This document shows positions 1-9,266 of a stretch of 64,000 bases of DNA, piece after piece; position 1 is the first letter of the stretch; each line of letters starts with the position of its first letter. Both the position numbers and the translations under genes were made by a program. Origin of the DNA: Pseudanabaena sp. PCC 6802. GTDB taxonomy: Bacteria > Cyanobacteriota > Cyanobacteriia > Pseudanabaenales > Pseudanabaenaceae. The notes beneath the pieces are model-generated. The model saw nothing but the letters and a program-made list of their open reading frames with translations. It was not told the origin of the DNA and searched no databases. The stretch is taken from contig NZ_KB235914.1 of NCBI RefSeq assembly GCF_000332175.1, forward strand, positions 3,654,868 through 3,718,867, in the 5' to 3' direction.

Positions 1-1446
1 ATTTTTGTGCGCGACTTAGACAACCGAATTATTTACTGGAACCGGGGGGCAGAGCGGTTGTATGGGTGGTCGGCTGAGGAGGCGATCGGGCAATTTGCCG
101 ATCTATTGCTCCAAGACCCGACCTCTACTATCGCAGTGATATTACAACGGCTGACAGAAACAGGAGAATGGCAGGGTGAAATCCACAACATAACCAAATC
201 TGGGGAAGCGGTTACTGTCGCAGTGCGTTGGACATTAATGCGGGATGTCGCAGGTCAACCGCAGGCGATTTTGACCGTTGATACCGACATCACCGAAAAG
301 AAAAGTCTGGAAGCTCAGTTCCATCAGGCTCAGCGCATGGAAAGTTTGGGTACATTGGCAAGCGGCATCGCCCACGATCTCAACAACGTCCTCACACCCA
401 TCGTGTCGATCTCTCAACTATTGCGATTGCGCCAACCCACGCTAGATCGACAATCGCAAGAGATGCTAAAGGTTTTAGAAGAAAGTGCCAAACGCGGTGC
501 AAGCATCATCAAACAAATTCTGACCTTTACCAGAGGCACCGGAGGAGAGCGACAACCCGTCCAGATTGCACCCATATTGCAGGAAGTAATCGACGTTACC
601 CAACAAACGTTTCCCAAATCGATTTCCATTCATGCATCCACACTCGACCCAGAACTTCAGCTAATTTCTGTCGATCCCACCTATTTGCATCAGGTTTTGA
701 TGAACCTCTGCGTCAACGCCCGCGATGCTATGCCCAATGGCGGTGCGATCGCGCTGTCTGCCGAAAATTTCCACGTTGACGCACTCTTTGCCCAAATGCA
801 CCTGGAGGCTCGCGTCGGTAACTACGTGTTAATTACTGTTGCCGATACGGGCAGCGGCATTCCCCCAGAGGTGCGCGATCGCATCTTCGAGCCGTTTTTT
901 ACTACCAAAGCGCTCGGGCAAGGCACTGGCTTAGGACTTGCCAGTGTCCTGGGCATTGTCAAAGCCTATGGTGGATTTATCGAGGTGCAGAGCCAGCCAG
1001 GAACGGGCAGCCAGTTTAAGATATATCTACCTGCCCTAGTGGAAATGGAAGCAATCCCCTATGAGGCTCTAACCGAGTTGCCCCGAGGGCGCGGAGAATC
1101 GATTTTGATCGTCGATGATGAGAATGCCATTCTTCAATCCGCTCAAGTCATTTTAGAAGCTTACAATTATCGGGTTATTACTGCTAGTCGGGGCGCTGAT
1201 GCGATTGAAATTTATCGCGATCGCCAGGATGAGATTCACGCCGTGTTGATGGACATGATGATGCCCGAAATGGATGGTATCAATGCGATCCAGGCACTGC
1301 AAGCGATAAATCCCCATGTCAAGATCGTCGCTACGAGCGGACTGGCGGGAAACTATCGGCCAACTTTGCAAACCCTTGGTATCGCGATCGTATTGACCAA
1401 ACCATTCAACACGATAGAACTCTTACACAGTATCTCCCAACATTGA
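1..1446 (+). CDS. Hybrid sensor histidine kinase (PAS-HisKA-HATPase-REC), 5' truncated by window edge
   Basis: The frame is open to base 1, and the codons before the first GTG (Ile-Phe) fit a PAS domain, so the N-terminus lies outside the window. In order I see a PAS domain (about residues 1-95), an HisKA H-box (GIAHDLNN, His near residue 123), an N-box ([10 protein letters not shown]), G-boxes (DTGSGIP, GTGLGLA) and a C-terminal receiver with the acidic IVDDE pair and acceptor Asp in [12 protein letters not shown]. It should autophosphorylate on His and relay to its own receiver. The architecture resembles soluble PAS hybrid kinases. The signal is unknown and no response-regulator gene is adjacent downstream. 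Confidence 0.93.
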   Translation: MFVRDLDNRIIYWNRGAERLYGWSAEEAIGQFADLLLQDPTSTIAVILQRLTETGEWQGEIHNITKSGEAVTVAVRWTLMRDVAGQPQAILTVDTDITEKKSLEAQFHQAQRMESLGTLASGIAHDLNNVLTPIVSISQLLRLRQPTLDRQSQEMLKVLEESAKRGASIIKQILTFTRGTGGERQPVQIAPILQEVIDVTQQTFPKSISIHASTLDPELQLISVDPTYLHQVLMNLCVNARDAMPNGGAIALSAENFHVDALFAQMHLEARVGNYVLITVADTGSGIPPEVRDRIFEPFFTTKALGQGTGLGLASVLGIVKAYGGFIEVQSQPGTGSQFKIYLPALVEMEAIPYEALTELPRGRGESILIVDDENAILQSAQVILEAYNYRVITASRGADAIEIYRDRQDEIHAVLMDMMMPEMDGINAIQALQAINPHVKIVATSGLAGNYRPTLQTLGIAIVLTKPFNTIELLHSISQH

Positions 1447-1463
1447 CGCTCCCTATTAATTAC

Positions 1464-1563
1464 CCCTAATATTGCCTGACGATTGGAAGTCGCGACTACA
1501 CAAACAAAATTGCCTGGCGATTGGAAATCGCGGCTATACGAGCAAAGTCCGCTTGCGCGGGCT
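1464..1563. repeat. Dispersed intergenic repeat, family D, copy 1
   Basis: This stretch contains gcctgacgattggaagtcgc and agtccgcttgcgcgg. A related copy lies in inverted orientation at 7304-7393. Within this copy a short unit (attgcctg-cgattggaa-tcgcg) is itself repeated at about 1471 and 1510. The rest of the gap after the kinase (1447-1771) holds a MITE-like element and a terminator and no gene. Confidence 0.7.
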
Positions 1564-1580
1564 GTCAAGGAAAAAGGGGT

Positions 1581-1681
1581 TATACCAATTCTCTAAAGTA
1601 AAATTACAGATTACTGGAGGGGCGAACGGCCGTTCGCCCGTACGTAGATTGATATGTAGTTCAATTTTGAAGAATTGGTAT
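1581..1681. repeat. MITE-like element with inverted ends and a palindromic core
   Basis: The left end TATACCAATTCT is mirrored by AGAATTGGTA at the right end, about 100 bp apart, with possible TA flanks. The centre carries the palindrome GGCGAACGGCCGTTCGCC, which recurs in a longer perfect palindrome at 44434-44461. No coding potential is seen. The shape fits a small non-autonomous transposon, but only this copy has both ends in the window. Confidence 0.6.
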
Positions 1682-1712
1682 TAGCAACCCAGGACTTTGT
1701 ATCGCTACTCCC

Positions 1713-1747
1713 AATAAAAAACGTGCAGGTCGTGGAGATCTGCACGT
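1713..1747 (-). terminator. Rho-independent terminator of the first porin gene
   Basis: On the minus strand an 8-bp stem (ACGTGCAG / CTGCACGT, 1721-1728 with 1740-1747) is followed by a T-run (1715-1720 read in reverse). It lies about 25 bases past the porin stop. Confidence 0.8.
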
Positions 1748-1771
1748 CAAAACTCAGAGAAACTACGAACT

Positions 1772-3520
1772 CTAGAAAGTGAACACTGTGCGCAATGTCC
1801 CAACTGTAACCGTGCCGTTCGCGCTGTTGTTATTGGGATTAAAGATGAACTGGATATCAGGCGTAATTGTAATATTGTTGCTAATTGGGAAGTTGTAGAA
1901 CAATTCCAAATTAGTTTGAGAACTATTACCCACCTGGCTGGAGATGAACGGCTGACCCACAGCGATCGCAGCTAGAGCGCCTGGCTTGAACAGATCTGGG
2001 AACGCAAATCCAAACATCCAGGTTTGCGGACTGATACTGGTGGAAGTAGCATTGGCGTTGACAAAGTTGTTGAGTGCAGGATTGGCATTAACTGGTACGC
2101 CATTGCGACTGTTGATACTGCCAAATCCATAGCGTCCAAACAGAGCTGCACCCTTCGCAAATGCCCACTCCACATTTACACCACCCGTGTTGAAGTCGAG
2201 ATTGCTGATAGAAGCATTGGTGTATTGCAGGCGAATTGCAAATGGGCCTTTCTTATCGCCATCCTTGGGTGCAAATTCCAATTCAACTGTGCCCTGGTAT
2301 GGGTCGCCGAACAAGCCGCGATTGGTGACGATGCCACCCGTGGTGACGACGGAGTTAATCGCCGATCTATTCAACCCAGCCGCAGCATCGGAGGCATTTG
2401 CCGCTATATATACGGCTCGAATGCTGAATGGCCCATTCCCCGGATTCCAGTCAAAAGCTGCGCCTGCGCCGCCTGTTTGTGGATTGACCAGGACTGTCAG
2501 GGGATTATTAATAAAGAAGGTGGACGAGAAATCCACTGCTTCGTTGTTGGCAAAGCTATTTAGATCGACGTGGTCGTAGACGTGCATAACGGGTCCCACG
2601 GAAACCTTGAGATCCTGCCCCAATTTAAAGTCGTAGCGCAGTTTTGCCAGGGTAAAGTTGCTACTTGCGCCAGCATAGTCGAGACCGAAGGTATCAAAAC
2701 CCAGGTTGCCCACATCACCTGCTGGTACGTTACCGAGGATGGAACCTGCGGTACCGCCACCATTGCCTGCCTCTAAGCGCGTAATCAGGAGATCGCTACC
2801 AGTGAAGCTGGTATTAAAGTCAAGGCGAATTCTGGAGTTGAAGGTGGTGTTAACATTCCCGGAAGGAATGCTGAAGGCACCATTGCCAGCCGCACCGGGT
2901 AGCGCGCCGACATTGGAACTGAAAAAGCGCCCGCCACCGCCGTTGCCACCTGTGATGGCGAAGATCGCTTGCGCGGATAGTTTAGTTGTGGTGGAAAACT
3001 GTTGGGCTTCTAGCGTGGCGGTCTTGGACTCTAGGGCATCGACCCGTCCCTTGACTACAGCTAGTTCTGCGGCAAATTCTTCCTGTAACTTTTGGAGGGC
3101 AGCTAGATCCTCTTTGCTAGCCTTATCTGCCAAACCAGCCGTGAGAATTTCGTTAATTTTATCCAGGCAAGCATTTAAGCCTGCGGCGAACTCAAAGCGC
3201 GTTAGGGAACGCTGGCCGCGAAAGGTGCGATCGGGGTAGCCAGCAATACAGCCGTAACGTTCTACCAAGGATTGCAGCGCTGTAAATGCCCAGTCGGTAG
3301 GTTTGACATCGCTCAACTGAGACACAGAGGTCACGTTTTGGGCAACTTGACTGGAATTTTCATCCATCTTCTGCGTCAACTGCTCGACAGTTGTAGTTGC
3401 AGGCGATGTTTCATTTGCATTTGTATTTGTAGTCTCAGCTAAAGCTGGGCAACTGGCAGATAATCCAGCGATCGCCATCACGCCCAGGCAACTAGCCAGA
3501 CTAAACTGATAATTCTTCAT
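1772..3520 (-). CDS. Iron-uptake-type cyanobacterial porin (SLH + OprB barrel)
   Basis: A 582-residue outer-membrane porin. It has a signal peptide ending near PALAET and then an SLH domain (VTSVSQLSDVKPTDWAF ... GYPDRTFRGQRSLTRFEFA) that should anchor it to the cell-wall glycan. A short coiled coil with two KTATLEAQQF-like segments follows, then a Gly/Asn-rich OprB-like beta-barrel ending in aromatic Phe, the usual C-terminal sorting residue. I chose the ATG at 3520 because GAGGGGAG lies just upstream; the frame is open 12 codons further. It is a close paralogue of the gene at 3928-5556 in the same orientation, probably a tandem duplication. Substrate (iron or other inorganic ions) is inferred from the family. 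Confidence 0.92.
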   Translation of the reverse strand: MKNYQFSLASCLGVMAIAGLSASCPALAETTNTNANETSPATTTVEQLTQKMDENSSQVAQNVTSVSQLSDVKPTDWAFTALQSLVERYGCIAGYPDRTFRGQRSLTRFEFAAGLNACLDKINEILTAGLADKASKEDLAALQKLQEEFAAELAVVKGRVDALESKTATLEAQQFSTTTKLSAQAIFAITGGNGGGGRFFSSNVGALPGAAGNGAFSIPSGNVNTTFNSRIRLDFNTSFTGSDLLITRLEAGNGGGTAGSILGNVPAGDVGNLGFDTFGLDYAGASSNFTLAKLRYDFKLGQDLKVSVGPVMHVYDHVDLNSFANNEAVDFSSTFFINNPLTVLVNPQTGGAGAAFDWNPGNGPFSIRAVYIAANASDAAAGLNRSAINSVVTTGGIVTNRGLFGDPYQGTVELEFAPKDGDKKGPFAIRLQYTNASISNLDFNTGGVNVEWAFAKGAALFGRYGFGSINSRNGVPVNANPALNNFVNANATSTSISPQTWMFGFAFPDLFKPGALAAIAVGQPFISSQVGNSSQTNLELFYNFPISNNITITPDIQFIFNPNNNSANGTVTVGTLRTVFTF

Positions 3521-3524
3521 TTCT

Positions 3525-3535
3525 CTCCCCTCACA
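3525..3535 (-). promoter_or_regulatory. Candidate Yfr1 sRNA target over the porin ribosome-binding site
   Basis: The leader reads TGTGAGGGGAG on the minus strand, directly upstream of the start codon and overlapping the Shine-Dalgarno. It can pair, with one G-U, with the conserved Yfr1 core ACUCCUCACAC. Yfr1 repression of som porin mRNAs is known from Prochlorococcus; its operation here is inference. Confidence 0.5.
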
Positions 3536-3605
3536 AGAGTTGTCGGTGTATATCACTATGGGGATTATCTTAGCACTGAATAAATACTCATATAGCTTTT
3601 ATAGC

Positions 3606-3703
3606 TATAGCCAATAGGCTTAGGACGGGGTGCAGGGGTTCCACCCCTGCGTGGGGGCGCAGCCCCCACACCCCCTGTCCTAACAGATCTGTCTACGGCT
3701 ATA
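3606..3703. repeat. GC-rich MITE-like repeat, family A, copy 1
   Basis: About 98 bp starting TATAGCCAATAGGCTTAGGA and ending ACGGCTATA. The core is strongly palindromic (caggggttccacccctg; gtgggggcgcagcccccac). Copies occur at 16025-16124, 46428-46524 (inverted) and 50594-50683. All are intergenic. Confidence 0.85.
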
Positions 3704-3737
3704 GCGGTTGGCTTTCGGCAGTCAGCTTTTTAGGGAC

Positions 3738-3774
3738 AACAATAAATAAGGCATTCTCAGTATTGAGAATGCCT
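3738..3774 (-). terminator. Probable terminator after the second porin gene
   Basis: A perfect 11-bp stem (AGGCATTCTCA / TGAGAATGCCT, 3749-3774) is followed on the minus strand by TTATTTATTGTT. It lies about 155 bases past the porin stop. A second larger hairpin (GGTCAGGTTT...AAACCTGACC, about 3836-3893) sits between. Confidence 0.55.
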
Positions 3775-3927
3775 GAAATTTTAACTACTTTTAACCCGAA
3801 ACCTGCTTAGCTGGTTGACTGGCAGATACCTGTAAGGTCAGGTTTAGTAGAGCCGTTATTGGCTCGCAGTCAAGCTTTTGGCAAAACCTGACCCTACGAT
3901 AAAATGCGGATCCCAGCACTAACTAGC

Positions 3928-5556
3928 TTAGAAGCTGAATACAGTCCGAATTGTTCCAACTGTAACCGTGCTGTTGGCACTGCTGTTGTTGGGGTTAAAG
4001 ATGAACTGGAGGTCGGGAGTGATTCTGATGTTGTCAGAGATGGGGAAGTTGTAGAACAACTCCAGGTTAGTTTGAGTGCTGTTACCCACCTGGTTAGTAA
4101 TGAATGGCTGACCCACAGCGATCGCGGCGAGAGAGCCTGGCTTAAATAAGTCTGGGAAGGCAAACCCAAACATCCAGGTTTGAGGGTTAATGTTGTTGCC
4201 TGTGCCGGGGTTGACAAAGTTGCTGTAGGATGATGCGGTAGCGCTAAGCGGCACGCCACGACCATCTATACTGCCGAAGCCATAGCGACCAAACAAAGCT
4301 GCACCCTTCGCAAACGCCCACTCAACGTTGACCCCGCCAGAGTTAATATCCACATTGCTGATTGCACCTCTGGTATATTGCAGACGCAAAGCAAATGGGC
4401 CTTTCTTATCGCCATCCTTAGGCGCGAACTCAAGTTCGATCGTCCCTTGGTAGGGGTCGCCGAATAAACCACGGTTGGTAATAGCGCCAGTACCGTTATT
4501 GCCTGAAGAAGCGATCGAGCCATTGGCAGCAGCATACACGGCTCGGAGGCTAAATGCTCCACCACCAGGGTTCCAATCGAGAGCAGCACCGGGTACGCCA
4601 TTGAATGGGTTAATCAGCACTATCAATGGATTGTTGATGAAGAAGGTAGACGAGAAGTCAACGGCTTCGTTGTTGGCAAAGCTATTTACATCAACGTAAT
4701 CCCAAACGTTGATTGCAGGACCAATAGCGACCTTGAGATCTTTGAATGGTTTAAATTCATAAACCAGTTTTTGCAAGCCAAAGTTAGATCCAACCCCAGC
4801 ATAGTCCAGGGCAAATGTGTCAAAGCCAATGTTGCCAAGGTCGCCAGCCGGAGCAATGCCAATGATATTACCGGCAGTCGAACCACCGTTACCAGCTTGC
4901 AGTCGGGTAATTAAGATGTCATCTCCGGTAAAACTGGTATTGAAGTCAAGGCGAACTCTGGAATTGAAAGTCGTGTTGGTATTGTTGTTATTGCCACCAC
5001 TAGAGCCAGTAACAGCAAAAATGGCCTGACCGCTGAGTTTAGTTGTGGTGGAGAACTGCTGTGCTTCTAGAGTTGCAGTCTTAGATTCTAAGGTGTCTAC
5101 GCGACCTTTCAGGGCAGCTAGTTCGGCTGCAAACTCTTCTTGCAGTTTTTGGACGGCGGCGAAGTCTTCTTTACTGACTTTATCTGCCAGACCAGCCGTG
5201 ATGATTTCGTTGATTTTGTCCAAGCAAGCATTGAGACCTGCAGCAAACTCAAAGCGCGTCATGGCGCGTTGACCGCGATAGGTGCGATCGGGATAACCAG
5301 CAATACATCCGTAGCGCTCGACCAGGGACTGCAAAGCCGTAAATGCCCAGTCGGTGGACTTAACGTCGCTTAGTTGCGAAACAGAAGTAACATTTTGAGA
5401 TAGAACCTCATTGTTATTCAGTACTTCCGTAACCTGGCTAACCTGGTTTGGTTGAGTAACTTCTGCTGTAGTTTCGGCTAATACCGGACTGCCTGCCACT
5501 AGACCGGCCATAGTCAGGACACTGATACCGCCTGCTAACCTAAGGTAATTTTTCAT
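3928..5556 (-). CDS. Iron-uptake-type cyanobacterial porin, second paralogue
   Basis: A 542-residue outer-membrane porin with the same order as its neighbour at 1772-3520: signal peptide (cleavage near PVLAET), SLH domain with the LSDVKSTDWAFTALQSLVER block, short coiled coil, then an OprB-like barrel ending NSTVTVGTIRTVFSF. It is shorter mainly because a Gly/Asn-rich loop after the coiled coil is reduced. The start ATG at 5556 is preceded by GTGAGGAGT. The two genes point the same way with a repeat element and terminator between them, so they are probably transcribed separately. Confidence 0.92.
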   Translation of the reverse strand: MKNYLRLAGGISVLTMAGLVAGSPVLAETTAEVTQPNQVSQVTEVLNNNEVLSQNVTSVSQLSDVKSTDWAFTALQSLVERYGCIAGYPDRTYRGQRAMTRFEFAAGLNACLDKINEIITAGLADKVSKEDFAAVQKLQEEFAAELAALKGRVDTLESKTATLEAQQFSTTTKLSGQAIFAVTGSSGGNNNNTNTTFNSRVRLDFNTSFTGDDILITRLQAGNGGSTAGNIIGIAPAGDLGNIGFDTFALDYAGVGSNFGLQKLVYEFKPFKDLKVAIGPAINVWDYVDVNSFANNEAVDFSSTFFINNPLIVLINPFNGVPGAALDWNPGGGAFSLRAVYAAANGSIASSGNNGTGAITNRGLFGDPYQGTIELEFAPKDGDKKGPFALRLQYTRGAISNVDINSGGVNVEWAFAKGAALFGRYGFGSIDGRGVPLSATASSYSNFVNPGTGNNINPQTWMFGFAFPDLFKPGSLAAIAVGQPFITNQVGNSTQTNLELFYNFPISDNIRITPDLQFIFNPNNSSANSTVTVGTIRTVFSF

Positions 5557-5563
5557 GATTTCT

Positions 5564-5572
5564 ACTCCTCAC
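5564..5572 (-). promoter_or_regulatory. Candidate Yfr1 sRNA target over the second porin ribosome-binding site
   Basis: The plus strand reads ACTCCTCAC, so the mRNA leader has GUGAGGAGU about 8 bases before the start codon. This is an exact complement of the first nine bases of the Yfr1 core ACUCCUCACAC and includes the Shine-Dalgarno. The Yfr1 gene itself is not in the window. Confidence 0.55.
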
Positions 5573-5890
5573 GAGAGCAATTAGCTATTGAACGTTGTAT
5601 TTGGACTAGTAGTGGAACTAGTGAATACCCTCACAATCTCGTTTCTTCTATTTTGAGATAGGCGTAGCACAGGAGGGCACAATTTGTCTGACTTCTAGAG
5701 TCTAGATATTAGTAAGCCAAATGTAGCAGATTACTTTGCTATAGATGGTTTCATAACTCATTCTTCTAGCTTAAGCCAGATTAGCATAGATATAGGCGTT
5801 TCATGCTAGCATCTCAAGCATTCAAGTTAAGTAAATGTTAAGAATGGTTAACTCCGACAAAGCTCGATTCTGCGAGTTCTTAGAGGTGGG

Positions 5891-5940
5891 TAATTGTATT
5901 TAAGGTTATTTAAGGTTATTTAAGGTTATTTAAATTTATT
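5891..5940. repeat. 10-bp tandem repeat in the divergent porin/glk promoter region
   Basis: Three perfect copies of TAAGGTTATT (5901-5930) are flanked by one degenerate copy on each side. The period is about one helical turn, which suits a cooperative activator or repressor site. It lies in the 599-base gap (5557-6155) between the divergent porin and glk genes. Apart from scattered A/T-rich stretches I see nothing else there. The motif does not exactly match the 11-bp spacing of known Pho boxes. Confidence 0.6.
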
Positions 5941-6155
5941 GCCGTGTGATGAATTCTTGACAAGCAGTTGGTCGTGTTGAATTGCTAAGGTTTTCATAAC
6001 TCCAGCTAGAATAGCGCATTAATGCGCTCGTACATTGCTATAGCACTCCTATTTGAGTTGTAAAATTTCTGCGCTGACCGCTGGCTGCTAACTTGCACGA
6101 ATCATTTTGGATTGCTATATAACCTTGTAACGATCTAGGAAAATCTGAATTCGGT

Positions 6156-7199
6156 ATGGCAATAGTATTAGCTGGCGACGTGGGTGGCACCAAAACCTTA
6201 CTGCGTTTGGCAGACACCACAACTTCCAAATATGGGCACCTGCCCTTACTCCTATTTGAAGCGAGTTATGCCAGCAACACCTACGAGCATTTAACGGTAA
6301 TCGTGCAGAAGTTCCTGACCACGTCGGAGGCTAGCTTGGGATATTTGCCGCAGCCGAAAACTGCCTGTTTTGGCATTGCTGGGCCAGTGGTCGATCGTAC
6401 TTCAGAACTGACAAATTTGGGCTGGTCGTTGCAAGGCGATCGCCTTGCGGCAGCTTTGGGCATTGGGCGGGTAGAGTTAATCAATGACTTTGCGGCTGTA
6501 GGCTACGGCATTGAAGGGCTTGCTCCCCAGGATTTGCATACGCTCCAGGTTGGGGAATCACAACCACATGCCCCCATAGGGTTGATTGGAGCTGGTACGG
6601 GACTGGGAGAGGGTTTCATGATCTGGGATGGGAGCGGCTACAAGGTTTATAGTTCGGAAGGCGGACATACTGATTTTGCTCCGCGCGATCGCTTGGAAAT
6701 AGATCTACTGCAATATCTCTTGCAAAGACACGAGCGCGTATCCGTCGAGCGAGTAGTGTCCGGACAGGGAATAGTCTCAATTTATCAGTTTCTTCGAGAT
6801 AGCCAATTTGCCACTGATGAGGTTGGACTCGATGCGATCGTAAGAGATTGGGAACAGGGTAAGCAAGCTCTCTCTCCAGCCGCTGCTATTTCTCAAGCCG
6901 GAATTGAAAAGCGCGATCGCTTAGCGGTACAAACTATGCAGATGTTTGTACGGGCTTATGGTGCGGAGGCAGGCAATTTGGCACTCAAGTTGCTCCCCTA
7001 TGGTGGGTTATATATTGCTGGTGGTGTGGCGGCTAAGATCTTGCCACTGATGGAACAGGGCGAATTTATGATGGCATTTCAGCAGAAGGGGAGAATGCAA
7101 CCGATTTTGAAGGATGTTCCCGTCCACATCATTTTGAATCCAGAGGTAGGATTGATTGGCTCGATGCTTTATGCGACAAGAGCTTGCTTGGAGGATTAA
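6156..7199 (+). CDS. glk: Glucokinase
   Basis: A 347-residue ROK-unrelated bacterial glucokinase that phosphorylates glucose with ATP to glucose 6-phosphate in the cytosol. The N-terminal phosphate loop is LAGDVGGTKTLLRL, the catalytic Asp lies in ELINDFAAVGYG, the second glycine loop is GAGTGLGEGF, and the sugar-binding segment is EGGHTDFAPR. The C-terminal GGVAAKILPL matches the adenosine-binding helix. Length and order match cyanobacterial Glk. The gene stands alone, divergent from the porin, and is followed by a strong hairpin. Confidence 0.95.
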   Translation: MAIVLAGDVGGTKTLLRLADTTTSKYGHLPLLLFEASYASNTYEHLTVIVQKFLTTSEASLGYLPQPKTACFGIAGPVVDRTSELTNLGWSLQGDRLAAALGIGRVELINDFAAVGYGIEGLAPQDLHTLQVGESQPHAPIGLIGAGTGLGEGFMIWDGSGYKVYSSEGGHTDFAPRDRLEIDLLQYLLQRHERVSVERVVSGQGIVSIYQFLRDSQFATDEVGLDAIVRDWEQGKQALSPAAAISQAGIEKRDRLAVQTMQMFVRAYGAEAGNLALKLLPYGGLYIAGGVAAKILPLMEQGEFMMAFQQKGRMQPILKDVPVHIILNPEVGLIGSMLYATRACLED

Positions 7200-7246
7200 G
7201 GGCAGCCTCCCATAGGCGATCGACGCTTAGTTATGGGAGTCTGCCC
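7200..7246 (+). terminator. Strong hairpin after glk
   Basis: GGGCAG plus CTCCCATA pair with TATGGGAG plus CTGCCC around a 17-base loop, right after the glk stop codon. There is no T-run, so it may be a termination or mRNA-protecting structure. Confidence 0.5.
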
Positions 7247-7303
7247 TAATATCCAATGGATGATAGATATTATCCCAAATCCTGTTGAGTTACTCCCTTT
7301 CAC

Positions 7304-7393
7304 TTGAAGTCCGCGCAGGCGGACTTTGTTCGTGTAGCCGCGACTTCCCATCGTCAGGCAATATTAGGGATAACTAACGCGGATTGGTATTAC
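7304..7393. repeat. Dispersed intergenic repeat, family D, copy 2 (inverted)
   Basis: The reverse complement contains gcctgacgatgggaagtcgc and aagtccgcctgcgcgg, matching the copy at 1464-1563. It lies between the convergent ends of glk and clpP. Confidence 0.7.
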
Positions 7394-7396
7394 CCC

Positions 7397-7993
7397 CTAG
7401 GCAGCTATTTCTGCCATGGGGCGTTTGACGACAACGCGGTCGATCAACCCATAGCTTTCCGCTTCTGCAGCAGACATAAAAAAGTCGCGCTCCGTATCTT
7501 GCATAATGCGATCGATCGGTTGACCTGTGTGGAATGCGAGCAGTTCGTTAATGCGATTTTTATGGTAGAGAATTTCCTTTGCCTGAATCTCAATATCAGT
7601 TGCTTGACCTTGAGCGCCACCTAGAGGTTGGTGGATCATAATTCTGGCATGGGGTAGGGATAATCTCTTTCCGCTAGTTCCACCTGCTAGCAAAAATGCC
7701 CCCATACTGGCAGCTAATCCCACACAGATGGTAGAAACATCGGGGCCAATGTGCTGCATGGTATCGTAGATTGCCATGCCTGCGGTCACGGAGCCGCCAG
7801 GAGAGTTGATGTAGACAAAAATGTCCTTTTCAGGATCTTCTGCTTCGAGGAACAGTAATTGGGCGACTACCAAGTTTGAAATAGTGTCATCGATGGGCTG
7901 GCCCAAAAAAATGATCCGCTCTCTTAGCAGGCGAGAGAAAATATCGAAGGCACGCTCTCCACGGCCAGACTGTTCAATGACGGTTGGGATCAT
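7397..7993 (-). CDS. clpP: ATP-dependent Clp protease proteolytic subunit
   Basis: A 198-residue serine protease subunit that forms the tetradecameric ClpP chamber with ClpC or ClpX. The catalytic Ser is in [11 protein letters not shown], the His in [10 protein letters not shown] and the Asp in TERDFF, so it is an active-type ClpP and not an inactive ClpR. I chose the ATG at 7993 (MIPTVIEQ), the usual N-terminus; a TTG seven codons upstream is possible. Cyanobacteria carry several clpP genes, and I cannot say which paralogue this is. It is divergent from the next gene with about 95 bases between. Confidence 0.95.
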   Translation of the reverse strand: MIPTVIEQSGRGERAFDIFSRLLRERIIFLGQPIDDTISNLVVAQLLFLEAEDPEKDIFVYINSPGGSVTAGMAIYDTMQHIGPDVSTICVGLAASMGAFLLAGGTSGKRLSLPHARIMIHQPLGGAQGQATDIEIQAKEILYHKNRINELLAFHTGQPIDRIMQDTERDFFMSAAEAESYGLIDRVVVKRPMAEIAA

Positions 7994-8088
7994 AATGACG
8001 TTTAATAATTTCAAGTAGTTATATTTTAGCTCTTTAGCATATAGCGTTATGACGCATGGCAGAATTAGATTGAGGAAGTTTGCTCAGT

Positions 8089-9258
8089 ATGCCGCGTTTT
8101 CAAAGTTGGTTGTTTAATTCTGTCGATCGCTCATTGCCCGTAGAACTGGGTCGTCGGGCCAGATGGGCTTGTCAGCGGTTTATCGATCGCTTCAAGCGAG
8201 ATCGGCCACTACTGCGACCATCCGAAGTTTGGGCACAGGTTACCAAGCAGGTAGCAAAGGTCGTGCTCTATCCCGTATACCTGATTGCAACCGCTGCCAA
8301 ACGCAGCGATCTTCAATTGCGTCCGGATAGTACAAAACCGCCGCTGCTGCTTCGACCATTTCAGCAATTGGTGGTATGGGCAGAATCCACCGATCTATAT
8401 ACGGCTAGATCGGCATCCGATCGAACCGACCCGGAAATCGATCGAGAAATCGGTATAGAAGGCGATCGGCCTCAGTTAGGGGCTAATCCAGAAAGTAGCA
8501 ATCCCAAACTGCCTCCATCTCAAGCCGAGCAGGCAAAGATAGCGCCCCGCACCAATATTTTTCCGCAAATCTGGCAGCCGCCAGCCAATCTTGGGCACCC
8601 GAAAGCCTTTAAATTAGTGTCGATCGCCTACGAACAACAGTTGGAGCGCATCCGTCGCTTAATTAAAGCCGCAATCGACTATTTCTTTGGTAAAAAAACG
8701 ACTAAGCCACAGCTTGAAACTGCGGAAGTGCCATCGCAGCCCTGGTTGACCATGGCCGATCTGTTTGATGATGGCGAGCCTTGGCCTCAAATCGAACAGC
8801 GACATGCGGAGCGATCGCACGAGCAGTTACCCGCACATGTGAAGCAATCCCAACAAGCTTTTACTGGCAAGCGCGAGCGATCGCTCTCCCAACGCAGCTC
8901 TGCTACGACAACCCCAGCAATAGCAGCAGAAAGCCGATCGAGTAGCATAACCAGACGTGCGACTGGTAGTATAACCAGCAGTGAGGCAAGCGATACGGCT
9001 ATTACACCTAGTAGCGATTCTCCTGGAGAGATAGTGCCTGACTTGAGTGGTTGGTTAGAAGAAGTTCCAGACTTAGAACCCGAAGAACCCTATCGTACCT
9101 TACAAGCCTGGATTGAAACTCAAGCTACATTTCTTGGCTATGTTTACAGTCCGATTATGGAGTTTATCCATCGCCTGGATCGCTTAATCGCTAGGTTCGA
9201 GCAATGGCTGGTTAGTTTATGGCGAAAATTATGTCAAATGTTGCGCCGTAGTTCTTAG
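8089..9258 (+). CDS. Conserved-looking cyanobacterial hypothetical protein
   Basis: A 389-residue protein that I do not recognise. The first 90 residues are basic and helical (RRARWACQRFIDRFKRDRP; VAKVVLYPVYLIATAA, a possible membrane-associated helix). The middle (about 130-330) is low-complexity, rich in Ser/Thr/Glu/Pro and probably disordered. The last 70 residues are again helical and tryptophan-rich (LQAWIETQATFLGY; RFEQWLVSLWRKL). TGAGGAAG sits 10 bases before the ATG at 8089, which I prefer to the TTG at 8080. Two ordered ends joined by a linker suggest an adaptor or membrane-proximal protein, but that is only inference. Confidence 0.75.
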   Translation: MPRFQSWLFNSVDRSLPVELGRRARWACQRFIDRFKRDRPLLRPSEVWAQVTKQVAKVVLYPVYLIATAAKRSDLQLRPDSTKPPLLLRPFQQLVVWAESTDLYTARSASDRTDPEIDREIGIEGDRPQLGANPESSNPKLPPSQAEQAKIAPRTNIFPQIWQPPANLGHPKAFKLVSIAYEQQLERIRRLIKAAIDYFFGKKTTKPQLETAEVPSQPWLTMADLFDDGEPWPQIEQRHAERSHEQLPAHVKQSQQAFTGKRERSLSQRSSATTTPAIAAESRSSSITRRATGSITSSEASDTAITPSSDSPGEIVPDLSGWLEEVPDLEPEEPYRTLQAWIETQATFLGYVYSPIMEFIHRLDRLIARFEQWLVSLWRKLCQMLRRSS

Positions 9259-9266
9259 CTGATAGC

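Noticed and set aside
2024-2563. Long plus-strand open frames antisense to the porin genes (also 2187-2579, 2706-3239)
   Set aside because: They mirror a highly biased coding sequence on the other strand, lack Shine-Dalgarno sequences and resemble no family; the porin reading is unambiguous.
5891-5940. Pho box upstream of glk or the porin
   Set aside because: Pho boxes use 8-bp units at 11-bp spacing; here the period is 10 and the unit does not match CTTAACCT well enough.
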